This document shows, in pieces, positions 35,661 through 47,574 of a DNA stretch of 64,000 nt. This DNA is from Welwitschia mirabilis (Eukaryota > Gnetophyta > Gnetopsida > Welwitschiales), in contig JBOZIK010000001.1 in assembly GCA_051453625.1 (NCBI GenBank), positions 265,667,225 to 265,731,224 on the forward strand, written 5' to 3'. The notes beneath the pieces are model-generated. The model searched no databases. It saw only the letters and a program-made list of their open reading frames with translations, and was not told where the DNA came from. A program made the position numbers and the translations under genes. Position 1 is the first letter of the stretch. Each line of letters opens with the position of its first letter.

Positions 35661-37100
35661 TGAGGGTAGCATTTAGTCTTCTTAGGGTTACCTAATTGGT
35701 TTTGCACTATTCTCATGGTAGATTTTATGTTGAATAATGGAAGTAAAAAATGTTGTTAAATCGTTATGAGTCTAAGCAAAAACATTAATGCTAGAAGTTA
35801 AAAGTGAGATTAAAGTCGATTTTTACTAAGGAAAATTTTTTTGGTTTATTATCAAAAGTTTATTTTGATCATTACATAGAAAGATGTATTTTAGAGTACT
35901 TGATAAAGTTTTTATATTTAAATTTCAATTTTTAGTGTTTATTATTTTTATTCAAGTTATGGACAACCTTCCTCAAAATATGAAATCTTAGTTATTTTGA
36001 GATGTTGAACTTCTTCATAGACTACCAGCTCTATTTCTTCATTCCCTTGATTAAAATAATTAGTTCTTAAATGTTCATACTTGATTTCATCATAATTGAA
36101 AGCTTTTAAACTTTTTACTTTATGTGGATCATCATATGAGTAGGCTTATAAAGTACTATCCATCTATCTTTTAGTGGACAATGCTATAAAAATAAGGTTG
36201 ACTTACTTTATTCCTCTAGATTCCACTAATTACTTAGGCATTTTTCAATAGCATTAAAAACTCTAATGATAAATTTATTATCTCTTAAGTGACACTCCAT
36301 CATTCCAGGTTTTGTATCAATAATACAATGGACTATTATATAAAATGCTCTACCTAGAAGTACAGGATAACCTCATTATGCTTAACTTTAATTACAACCA
36401 CATCTATTGAATAGAATGCTTACTCAATTTAAATCACTTAATATTTTATTACTCCTAAATGTTTTTTCACTATTATATCTAACAAATTGAAGATAATACA
36501 TGTAGGCTCAATTCTATTTTTCGAATGAAGTCTTTGACAAGTGTATATAGGTATAATGTTAACAATTACTATAATATCAATTAAGGCTTTCTTAACTTTT
36601 TTTTTAATACCTAAAGTGATACTAATTATTGCTACTCAGAATCCTTAGATTTTCAACATTTTTACAAAACTAAGTTACTTATAGATTGGGCTAGAAAAAC
36701 TCTACTAGGTATGATTCATTTTTATTTCCTTCTAATTAGGTATTTTTACAATTTATAATATTTATCATTTTATTACAAGAGTTTCTAAAAGGGTATATTT
36801 ATGATCACATCTTGCATTAAGGCTTTAAGATGATCATCAAAGTTAGGATTGATATTTAATCTATTAAGCCAAGGATTAGTTATGTTTATTTCCTTTTTCT
36901 CGAAAATAATTTTTCTTATTAAGATTAGTACTTAAAGGAGAAGAAAAGTTATGATTTTATAAAATTTCAATATCCTTTTATTCTTCTTCATTTTTCTTAT
37001 TATTTTTGGAAGTTAAAGCCCCATGGATAGGATATGTTGTGTCATTTACAATTCTTATTACAACCTTGCAATATTTTCTTACTTCATTAGTGTTAAGTAA
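35661..37100 (-). pseudogene. E2 protease and pol linker remnant
   Basis: The active-site motif on the minus strand near 36590-36560 reads ALIDIIVIVNI. The catalytic Asp is kept, but the following Gly and Ala are lost compared with IGANVNIM of E1. The flanking order (RT on one side, gag on the other) supports the call. Heavily degraded. Confidence 0.6.
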
Positions 37101-38430
37101 ATGTTGTGTTATAAGTGATCTTTGTGGTCTTTGATTCACAAGCATAGTTTGTTAAAGAACATTTACTAGATTTTTAATGTCTGAGTTTTTCTTCTCTTAA
37201 GATTTTGTTAGTTCATCAATAGAATTTCTAAGTGGATCATTTTGGTTTTGAGAATGTGATATACTTTCTTGATAATTTGAGGTACTTTGTTTAAAGTTTG
37301 AGTTATTTTATTGAAAGTTAGCATTATTAAATCTATTTCTAAAAGGTTGGAAATTTGGATGCTTTGTTTGAAAGTTCTTGAATTTTTTTTCAAAAGATTA
37401 AAAATTAGGTTATTCATTCATCTTAGATTGAAATTGATTTTGATTGTAGTTTTCATTTCTAAAGTTTTAAGACTTTTAATTGAAAGTAAATACTTCTTCA
37501 TAGATTTTGTTTTCTTTGTGAGTTGACAATAAAGGACATTCTTTAGTTATATAATGATTTTCTTTATACAAATCATAAGTTGGAACCACATTCTTTTCAA
37601 TTACTGCTTTTGCATCTAAAATTATTTTAGTGTATTTTTCTAATGTTATTGTGAAATTCTTGATTTAGTTAGTTGGTTCTTTTTCTATTTTTACTTTCTT
37701 CTTTTCTTATTTAACTTCTTTAAGATCTTTTATGATTTAGCCTATAGTATGTTTTTCTTTAGATGTTGGTTTAGGTCATGTTTGACTTACTTCCACTAGT
37801 TCTTATGATAACTTTTATACACTTTTTAATGTAAGATCCATTAAATTTCTATAACACTAAAAATTTATAAGTTATTTAGTTTGGCTATTTAATCCATTAT
37901 AGAAATAGAAAATTAATTTTTCTTGACTAAAAGCATCAATGGAATTAGAATGAGATGAAATTAAAGATAATTTATAAGTAGTGGAATGACCTTTATTAGG
38001 TTATTATTGGAAATTTGTTACCTATTTTTTTTTCTTTTCTTATTGTAATTATTCTCATGAATATTTTTATAAAGAATTCTTAAACTTAACTTCATGTTTT
38101 TAAGCTTTTATAAGAAATAGTTCTTAGCCATAACTTCACTTTTTCTTTTAATGTTATGGTAAAGATAACCATGTAAGTATAATCACTAATTCATTTTTTA
38201 TCATTTCTTAAGATAAGAATTAATTATTCAATGTTGGCTATATGTTAAAGGAGATCTTCATCATTTTCTACATTAAAAATAGGATATGAATTTAAATTTA
38301 TTAACTTGACATTATTACCAAGAGATAGGTTAAAATAATTTTGGATTTCACACTTTTTATTTGCAATTAGATCTTTTATATTGACATTAACATTTGGATT
38401 TATGGGGGTAGTAGAGGTTCCTATCATGAT
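37101..38430 (-). pseudogene. E2 gag remnant, zinc knuckle lost
   Basis: The N-terminal block at 38245-38427 is open for 60 codons (minus) and contains NPNVNVNIKDLIANKKCEIQ and LINLNSYPIF, homologous to the E1 and E3 gags. The knuckle near 37585-37535 reads YDLYKENHYITKEC: the first two Cys have become Tyr, so zinc binding is lost. The Asn/Gln-rich tail follows at 37417-37208. Confidence 0.8.
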
Positions 38431-39121
38431 AGAGGAATAAAGTGAAGATACTTGTTTCTAATTTTACATAGAATTCAACATTTGAATAAAACTATTTGCT
38501 TATAAACTTTTTTTAAAAAAAATTTCTTTTAAAAAATGAGATTTTAAAATAATAAATGCAAGAAAATCTTCTTGATTCTTGAAATGTTTTACATATGTAC
38601 ATACCTGGATTTAATTCATAGTCAATCAAACTTTTTGTGATGTTTTCTTTGATTAATAGCTACTATTTCTAATATTTTATCTTTTTAACTAAGTTTATCA
38701 TGTCATTGCATGCTCAATTCTATTTTTGCAAGCATCATCGTAGTGGTCATTTTGATGATATACCTAAATGATAGAAGACAAAAAACTAAAAAATGAAAAA
38801 CATAGAAAAATAGAGTTACAAAATAACATGGAATGAAAACTGACAATTTTTCTTTGAGTTGTTTGGATGACAAAGAGTGCGATGGGAAAAACCCTAGTAT
38901 TTATGAAAATAAAAAAACCTAGTTTTATGGGCCATCATTGTTACACATCATCTTGATGATAAGGGGGATGACAAGGCATTATTTTGAAAGAAAAATTAGA
39001 AAATTTGGAAAGAAAAACCTATAGTTCTATTATAAATATACAACCCTACTATAGATAAATATCTAAACTAAAATCCAAACTATTTATTTGAGCAATAAGA
39101 ATCCTCAAACTCTAAGTAGTG

Positions 39122-39140
39122 TTCCCCAGTAATGGCACTG
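39122..39140 (-). promoter_or_regulatory. E2 primer-binding site, tRNA-Asp type
   Basis: The minus strand reads CAGTGCCATTACTGGGGAA, 3 nt inside the LTR. It differs from the tRNA-Asp complement mainly by transitions. Confidence 0.8.
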
Positions 39141-39143
39141 AGA

Positions 39144-40397
39144 GATTACAGTGTGTATTTGTAGAATCTTTTTTGTTATTATTAAATCCTATTAATAATA
39201 AATATATATTACAAAATACAATAAACTAATATATATGGGAGTGAAGTGGATGTTATAATCCACTGAAGACAAAAGAGAGAATGAAGAGAATTGATTACAA
39301 ATGAAATATTTATGTATTCTCTAAGTAGAATAAGATGCAATCCAACTAAAGGCAAAGAAAATATACTATGCAAATGAAATGAAAGACTAATCTAAATGAA
39401 ATATATATTTGATTACCAAATAAAACTATTATGACAATTAGTCCTATATAATCTAGATCAATGAAAAAAATATCACTAATCAAAACCAATCTTAGCTATG
39501 AAGAATGTTGAAAAAAATATGTAAAGAATATAAAGTTAATCTAGGAGATGAAATGAAATGCAGCTAAACTATCAATGTCAACCTTAACAAAGATTGCCCT
39601 CATGATCAATATTATAAATGAAGCTATCATAGAATCTTAAGTAACATAAACCATAAGAAAGATGCATATAACAAAAGATGTAAAAAGAGAAATAGAGTTT
39701 TAATTAATTTAAACCAACATTAGTGTTACAAAGTAGCAGTACCTTAATAAAGGATACATAGTCCAACACCAAGGAAGACGTCTCTCTATTACAAAAAAGG
39801 ATGAATCTCCTATCCTTTTATCTACTGGCATGAGAACTTTTTATTTCAATTAAGATAATCAAAGTTGAGGAAAAAGAAATTATTTATTATAAATAAGACT
39901 CTAAAAATAGCAAACATTAACAAATGTAGTAAAACCCTAACAATCATGCAAGAAGGGATATGAGATATGGAGAAAGTTTATTGAATTTTGGTGAATAGTT
40001 ATTTTTAGATGTCATCCTACTAGTCATTCAAACATCATAGGAGATAATGCCACATCATAAAATATTCACATCAGCTACTAGTTTAGTACAATAGGCATCC
40101 TAGTTAGTATAACATCTTTTATCATCTATACTATCATCTGGATAATAAGGTGGATGACATGCTTCATAAAGATGTCTCTTATATTATATTAACCTCTTTA
40201 ATTATAGTATTTCTGCTTCAAACAGAAATTATTACAATTTGCCTTAAATGCTATTAAATGTAATGAAGATTACATGTTTTTGTAATATTTGTGTTTGCTC
40301 TCTATTATTATCTAAACTCAACATAAACATATCTAGTATCTTATAAAACTATATAAAATACTCTATCAAATGCATACAATTTGGTAATAAAACAATA
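39144..40397 (-). repeat. E2 5' LTR
   Basis: About 1254 bp. The plus-strand left edge GATTACAGTG corresponds to TGTTATAGTG-type termini of the family. The right edge is ...AATAAAACAATA. A reversed TATA-like string TTATAAATAA lies near 39889. It directly abuts chromovirus RT sequence at 40398. Confidence 0.8.
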
Positions 40398-42600
40398 TTT
40401 TAATTTACTTAAAAAGTAAAGAAGATCGAGTCAAGCATATGGAATTAGTTTTGTAGTTGCTTAAAGAAAATGTTTGAATAGCCAAGATAAGAAAATGTTA
40501 ATTCTTTAATAATTCAAACCCTTATTTGAAATATATCATATATGAAGAAGGTTAAGAAACTAATTTTAGCAAAGTACAAGCCATAAGATAATAATTTGAA
40601 TCAATAACACCCTCTAAAGTAAAAATCCTCTTTGGTTTTGCAAGATTTTATAGGTTCTTCATCCAAAATTTCTCAAAAATTGTAAGTCCAATGATAAATC
40701 TGACTAGGGATAAAGTTCCATTTCATTTCAAGTATAAAGAAGCATTTTTATAAATGAAACTCCTATTAACCATAGCCCTAGTTCTAAAAATTCTAGAACT
40801 AGATAAAGAATTCTTAGTAGTCATAGATGCTTGTGAAGAAAGGAATAGGCATAGTCTTAATGCAAGAAGTAAAAGTAATTGCTTACAAAATATAAAAGTT
40901 AAAAAAATATGAATGAAACTATTTAGTCCATGATCTAGAATTTCTAGGTATCATTCATGCATTAAAAAAATGAAGACAATACCTTTTGAAAGGTAAATTT
41001 CAAATAAAGACTAATCATAAAAGTTTAAATTTTTTGCAAAAATAACCTCTTCTAAATATGAGATAATGAAGATGGATAAAATTATTAGCAAAGTATGGTT
41101 TCAACATTAAATTCATGCCTAGAAAAAAAAACAAAGTTGCAAATGATCTTAGTTACATGTGATGCATGATGATTTATATGGTAAATTCTTAAATAAATAA
41201 AGAAATTAAAGAATAAGTTCCATAAGATGATGTCTTTAAAGAGGTTTGATTCAAACTTATCAAACTAAAGAAATTTTTTATTTTTATTTAACTACTAAAA
41301 AAATTCTAATGAAGCAAAATTAAGTTTACATTACCATGGAACTATGGCATTTTTAATTACTTAGTAAAGCACATGAACTTTTATATGTAGGTTACCCAGC
41401 TTTTGCAAAAACATACATCACCTTAAAAAAGTAGTACTACTGGTCAAGAAGAAAGTCATAGGTGAAAGAATTATCAAAGAATGTTCAATATGCCAAATAA
41501 TTAAGCTAGAATAGCTAAAACCAACTAGGTTATTAAAGACTTTAGAAGTAACATTCTAGAAATGGGATAAATCACCATTGATTTTATTAGAGATTTGTCC
41601 AAGATAGTTAAGCAACATAATGCTATATTTTTTTAAATAAACTGGCTTATCATAATGGAATGTTTCATTTTAATAAAAATGATGGTCACTATGAAATAGA
41701 TTATAATTCATTTTATTAGAAATGTATGTTGTTTACATGAAAGTCCTAAGATTAACATCTCTAATNNNNNNNNNNAAAATTTATATGGAACTTTTGGTAA
41801 TCATTCTTTAAGTATTTAGGCACTTAAGTACTTTTTGATATAGCTTTTTATCTAGGAGTAGATAGATAAATGAAATGCATACATCATACTTGAAAGACAT
41901 TTTAAAGAATTATATAGCTAGTAAGCCATGGAGATGGGAAGAATACCTTTACTTGGCAAAATTTACTTATAACTAAGGTTTCCAAGCTTTAATCAAATGT
42001 TATCCATTTGAAGCTATATACGAAATGATTTTTTAAATGCCAATATGCTAGAAAAATCTGACATAAAGATATAAAGGATAGAAGGAAGCATTTAAAGAAT
42101 GAAATAAGTAAACAAAAAAGTGAAGAAACACTAGGATGCATAGAATAAATATAAGAAGTATTTTAACTAGAGACATTTCCATTACATTTGCCAAATTTGT
42201 AATAAAGTATTATTAAGAATTAAACCTAAAAGAGTAGCCTTAAAATTTGAAAAGTATGGTAAATTAGATTCCCAATTTTGTGGACATTTTCATATTATTT
42301 AAAGAATAGGAGAATTGACATATAAACTTTACCTTCCTAAAGAATGATCTTGTTTCTTTTTAGTATTTCATATCAGTCTTTATTAAACCTTATTACTTAG
42401 GAAAACTTGATGATTATATTATGAATTAGAAGAAACTCCCAATGAAATTCAACCTTCCTTTTATAATTAACCCTATTATTATTAAAGAGTTAAAAAAGGA
42501 AATTAAGATAAAAATCTATAAAAAGAAGTCTTAATAGAATGGGCTTATTGTGAGTAGTATAGTTAAAAGATTTAATAACATATGAAGTATAACTATTTCA
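40398..42600 (+). pseudogene. Chromovirus-type Ty3/gypsy pol remnant (RT end, RNase H, integrase)
   Basis: Starts within RT just after the catalytic box: LIYLKSKEDRVKHMELVL. RNase H follows near 40810-40850 (FLVVIDACEEG), with LEFLGIIHALKK and the LLNMR region. Integrase includes KKVYYWSRRK and ECSICQIIK (zinc region), then KPWRWEEYLYLAKFTYN and YPFEAIYE near 41930-42025, and a C-terminal CGHFHII block near 42280. A VLIEWA string near 42525 may be chromodomain. A 10-N run is at 41766-41775. Stops occur every few codons. The 5' half was cut off at the E2 junction. Confidence 0.8.
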
Positions 42601-43370
42601 ATTTATTTGTAAATAAATATTAATGACTTCTCGATTAATGCAGAAGAACTTGATAAAGATGAAAAATCTAATTCTAAACAATTTCTATAGTAAAGCAATC
42701 CCTTGGAAAAATAGCAACTTAAGGATAAGTAGCAAACTTAATAAAGAAAACCTATAATAATCTCAAAACTTGTTTTGATAATTATCATTTATTATGTTAA
42801 TTTATTTACTATAATCTTCCATTATTATTATAATAATGGTTTAAAGGATATAAACTTTAAAGAATAATTATTATTTTTGAATAGTCATGAATTTTATTAT
42901 GATTAAATGAGGTATTTAGTAGTAACATGTAATTTTCATAGGACACACTGAGTCCTTAATAAACTAGCCTGAACTTGTAGTGATTCCACAGACTAGACCT
43001 TGAAGGAAGCATTTTTTCTAGCTGGCATTCTTATTAAAGTTCTTACATTTGACATAATAAAATGTTAAATGTCTTATCATAATATCATGTAATAAAGATG
43101 AAAATTATTTAGTATGATGAAATGATATTGATAATTATTATTAAAGCCCTTTTCTAAAAAGGAGAAACTAGAATCATAACAAAGTTAGTAGAAACTCCTT
43201 AAGCTATTCTTGAAATAAGCTCACTCTTAGAGAAGGTTCTTAGAAGGTTAAGTCAACTTTATGTTTTAAGGATTTTATTACTTGACTAAAACAAAATATG
43301 TTTACAAATGAGGGCTTAAGGCCCTTTTAAAGGAGATGGTAGGATTAAGATAATTGAAACTCGTTAGCTT
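42601..43370 (+). other. Probable 3' end of the chromovirus remnant
   Basis: No open frame. TTTTAAAGGAGATGG at 43326-43340 could be a polypurine tract followed by an LTR start (GGTAGGATTAAG), but no second LTR copy was found to confirm it. Confidence 0.3.
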
Positions 43371-43581
43371 GTAGCATTAGATATAATTTCTATCATTTAG
43401 TCTTTAGTAGATAAGATTTTATCCTATAGCATTTGATGAACGTTATCTTGTAGTTTTAAGTAGATAAGGTTTTTTACCCTCGTAGTATCAAGTAAAATCT
43501 TTATCATTTAGCATGTGGTAGAGGCTGTCTTATAGAATTTGGTAGAGATTGTCATATAGTATTAGGTGGAATCTTTGTCAT
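43371..43581. repeat. Degenerate minisatellite, about 26-bp unit, about 8 units
   Basis: Successive units begin TAGCATT, TAGTCTT, TAGCATT, TAGTTTT, TAGTATC, TAGCATG, TAGAATT, TAGTATT, and mostly continue ...GGTAGA or ...AGTAAA, then ATT/CTT, then GTCAT or ATCAT. Unit length varies between about 24 and 32 bp. Confidence 0.65.
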
Positions 43582-43988
43582 GACGAGTCTAACATATGAT
43601 CATTGGAGTTAAATTACTCTACCAATTATTATTGTCATCACATGTCTTTAATGCCACCTCTACATGCCTTTACCACATGTCTTGTAATGCGACTACTATT
43701 GTCACCATCTCATATTTCCATTGCTACATTGTTTTATGAAAAATTATGTTCATCTTCCATCATGTATTTAAAACATAGCTAAAGATATACAATTATTATA
43801 AAGAAAAGTATAAAATTAGGTCTTAGTTTAAAAATAATAAAAAGTATATTTTATAATTTAAAAAATTAAATTAATATCTTTATCTATAATAAATTGACCT
43901 AAAACACTTGATGTAAATGTTAATTTTTGCATGTTAACAATAGTCACCTAAATAGAAGAAGGTATTTTAGTTAATAAAGAAGGTAGTA
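43582..43988. other. A+T-rich flank of the inverted repeat
   Basis: No gene seen. It contains imperfect repeats of an ACATGTCTT / ACATGCCTT text at 43637-43690. Confidence 0.35.
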
Positions 43989-46440
43989 TGTGATACCCTT
44001 TATTTTCTTACTCTAACTAATTAGTACTTTTTTTTCATCTTCATTTATTTTTTAATGTTATTACATAATAGATACAATGAAATCTAGGATAAAGTTTTAC
44101 TTATTCCTTTATTAGCATTTTTATATTTTCAAAAAAATAAATTATATTGTTATTATATATTTATTTATAATTAGATTATAGGTTATCTAGGTTTACAAAT
44201 AATAACAATGTTATAATTTTGTCTCCTCTATTTTTCATTAGTTTTTCATTACATAGAAAGTTATCTTGTAAATAATTAAAAATATGTAAACTTATTATAA
44301 ATATACATGAAATAAGTTTAAGTATATTACATAACTAATATAATAGGAGGGTACAACTCCCATTAATGGCATTTCAATTGGATATCTAGCCATCTTTTGG
44401 ATGTGAATTTCTTCTACTTTAGGTTTTAAACTATAAAAATATGGCTAGGCTTAACTACATAGACTTACACTTTACCGTGATATACCTTAATACAGGTGAT
44501 AAACAGTAGATGTAAATGCATGCTTACAAATGACTCCTACTTCTTTGAAAATCTTCGGATGATGCAACATTATTCATTGATGTCAAGGGCTTAAAATATT
44601 AAGTTAGGTTAAGTTCATACATGGGTAGTATAAGAGAGTGATAATTAAATTTACTTTTAAAAGGGTATTATTTAAAAAACATAATGCAACCCACCTTGAC
44701 GATGAAATCTAAGTATGAGTATAATTATTATTAGGATTATCTTAATTTAGTTTTGATCGATGAATATACCACACAAATGCATGCATATAATTCTAATTAA
44801 TATATATATTTAATGGATTATTTACTTATTTATAATAATTTTAATCATCATTAGGTTCATTTTTTAAAAACAATCATAAAAGAAAAAACATGCATACTAG
44901 AACATCTCTATATTTAAGATTATAGTAATAAAAATCTAAATAAAATTTTTTTTATTTTTCAATAATAATAACAAAACTTAAAATTTATTAAATCACATCT
45001 TAATAATATACCTAAAGAAACTAATCCATATCTAGAGTTATGCTAATCCTAGAAGCATTCTTTCATGCTCATAGGATAATCTCTATGGATTGGTGCAATG
45101 AAGATAAATAAAAGAAAGTATAACTTAAGCATGATTATAAGGAAATAATACTTTATCTAAAATTAACATAGTTATAACACAAGAAAATAAATGATAAGTC
45201 TAGGACTATTCATGTTATTTAAGTTATAAAGGTAAAAACCGTTACAAGCATACATGTTAAAAGTAAGATAAAAAAAAAAAAAAAAAACATAAAAGAAGTA
45301 TTTTTCCTAATAAAATATTACTCCTAAAAATGTGACTTAATTCTACTGATGGTAACTTATCTTGTATACTCAACTTACTTATATATTTTTATTTAATAAT
45401 TTTTCTATAATCTAAAACATTAATTATAGCATTTTTAGGTACAAATAAGACATCATAATAAAAAATTAATAATTAATTAATTATAAAGGATAAAATGTAA
45501 AAAAATAAATTACAGTAGTTTCTTATAAACTAGACTCATAATAGGATTATTAGAAATAACTTAAGCTATCTAAGAATTCTAAAAATATTATTTCTAAGGT
45601 CATGATTTAAGGTTGAAAACTATCAAATTTTCTAAAATTATACTGCTACTACACTACATTAAAATGATTATAACTTTCAAAATGCTTTAATTTTTTAAAT
45701 TATATAACATGTTTTAGAAATATTATTTACTTTTCTACAATGTAGGATGCTCAAGTTTTCAGATACCTTAATTATTGATTTAAAAACATAAATTAATTAG
45801 TTACTATTTTCTACATTCATTTTTTAATGTATTTTAACAAATAAATTTCTTAAAAATTAGTAAACATTAAAAAAATTACTATTTTTACATTTTCATAATC
45901 ATAACATAATTATAAACTTAGAAGAAAAATTTTACTACTTTATACCTACTAATTAATAGGCTATGACGTTTTTAATCTATGCTTCTATTTTGGGAATTTA
46001 AGATTTGCTATAAGAAATATCATAACATTTCTATAACTAGTTATGCAATAATTTAAATCAATAAAATAATGAATATACTAGCTAAACTAATTATCTACCA
46101 AACATCTTAACTAAATTTACTAATTTAAATTAATATATAAACAAAACTAAAATTAATTAAAAAATTATTTACTGTGAGCCTTAGGATTTCCATGAAAGAG
46201 CATTAACCTAGAAGAGATTTTTTGGGGATTAAAACTTTATCCCTAGTAATATATACCTAATGAATAATAAAAGAAATATAATATTAACATAAAAATTAGT
46301 ACCAAAATTTTCTTCTCTCTTTTTATAGTAAAGTCCTTGGTTACTTAGTTATAATCATCCATTAGTAGCCTCCATCACTAAACATAAGAAATTCCTCACA
46401 TCTCCTCAAGAGTTTGGTAAGAGCCAATAAGAATACATAT
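43989..46440 (-). repeat. Left arm of inverted repeat: long chromovirus-type LTR, minus orientation
   Basis: About 2.45 kb matching the right arm 47575-50387 in reverse complement. Examples are the GAGCCTTAGGATTTCCATGA block at 46177 against its reverse at 47817, the GGTTGCATTATG-type block at 44690 against 49270, and the CTATCCAC-free A+T core in between. The plus edge TGTGATACCC is the reverse of an LTR end GGGTATCACA. No PBS follows on the minus side, so it is a 3' LTR or a solo LTR. It includes a 19-A run near 45270. Confidence 0.75.
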
Positions 46441-47574
46441 GTTATATTTCATGCTATGTAAATATCATTTACTTGAATATTAAGTATATTAAGATTTTAG
46501 ACAAATAAATAATTATCTTATTTAAATAACTTGTCAAAATAAGATGTCCTTTTAAATTAACCTTAGTTCATAATTTTCATAATTTACCATGAAAATGATA
46601 AAGTTAGAAGATTTTTATCAAAAAGTTTATCCAAATATTTAGAATTAGATAATTCCATTACATGAGGAATTAAAAACATATGATAAGACTAATAAATTAA
46701 AAATTCAAAGATGATATAATAATGTATTTTGTATCTTATTTTCTCATTTAAATTCTTGGTGAATGTGATAGGTGTACTATATTATGAATAGACATTTTCT
46801 TCCTTGTATTATGTGATTGATAGATTTTATGCATTTTAAAATAAATAAGCATTTAAATAAGTACATTTACTTTTACCTAGAACCAAGAATGCTAAGTAAG
46901 TAGATTTAATTTACCATGAATTTTTTTGTCTCTAGATGTTTAATAGCACTTGATTCATAGCATATTAATTATTTTATTTATTGAAATTAAAGTGTTTATC
47001 TCTTTACGCCATATGACAATTTTGAGATTTGTGAATTTCTTCTTTTGATGCAGGTCTTGGATGAATTAAACTTACTTATAGGCCTATGAAGGATTAAAAA
47101 GGAGCTAGCATGAGGAAATGATGCATGTAATTTACCTTACTAATTAAAGTAAGAAGATTACTCATCTTAGTTAGATGCATAAGTCATAAATATGATCTAT
47201 TTTTATACTTTAGTGTCACTTGCTACTCATTCCACTTATAAATATTGAATCATGTCATCTTATGATCTTGAGCTATGTTCCTTTGTTTATCTACATAAAG
47301 AGATCCTCTTTTCTTTTATAAAAGAAGATACTTTTCATTTTTTTTTAATCATACAAGTGCATTTTCTTCTTTCCTCTATCTTTCTTTAATTATCTAGGAA
47401 CTCTTGAGCTTGAATCTTCATCAATCTTCAACTAGCAAGGATTTACTAATATTCTTAAGTAAGTTTGTTGCACTTATTGTCTATATGATATCTTTTTTAA
47501 GTTTCTAGTGGAATGTTGTGATATTGTATTATAAAATTATTTATGATTTTTATGTAATTATATTATAAAATATT
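46441..47574. other. Spacer between inverted arms, LTR-like promoter features
   Basis: Unique to this place in the window. The text GATGCAGGTCTTGGATGAAT near 47050, two TATA-like strings (CTTATAAATATTG at 47235, TTATAAAAGAAG at 47318) and a pyrimidine-rich stretch followed by CAATCTTCAACTAGC near 47425 resemble the promoter/R-U5 part of a plant LTR. No partner copy was found, so this is tentative. Confidence 0.35.

Larger units (their letters stand above)
24373..40397 (-). mobile_element. E2: Athila-like Ty3/gypsy element with truncated 3' LTR and internal duplications
   Basis: On the minus strand: 5' LTR 39144-40397, tRNA-Asp-type PBS, gag, protease, RT/RNase H/integrase (partly duplicated around an N run), a long 3' region with a 1.72-kb tandem duplication, PPT, and a 3' LTR truncated at its outer end. 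The total of about 16 kb is longer than E1, mainly because of the two duplications. All reading frames are broken. The two flanks are chromovirus pol pieces in opposite orientations, so the insertion site has been rearranged. Confidence 0.85.

Noticed and set aside
45268-45288. 19-A run as a possible LINE or processed-pseudogene tail
   Set aside because: It is inside the left LTR arm with no adjacent retroposon body.
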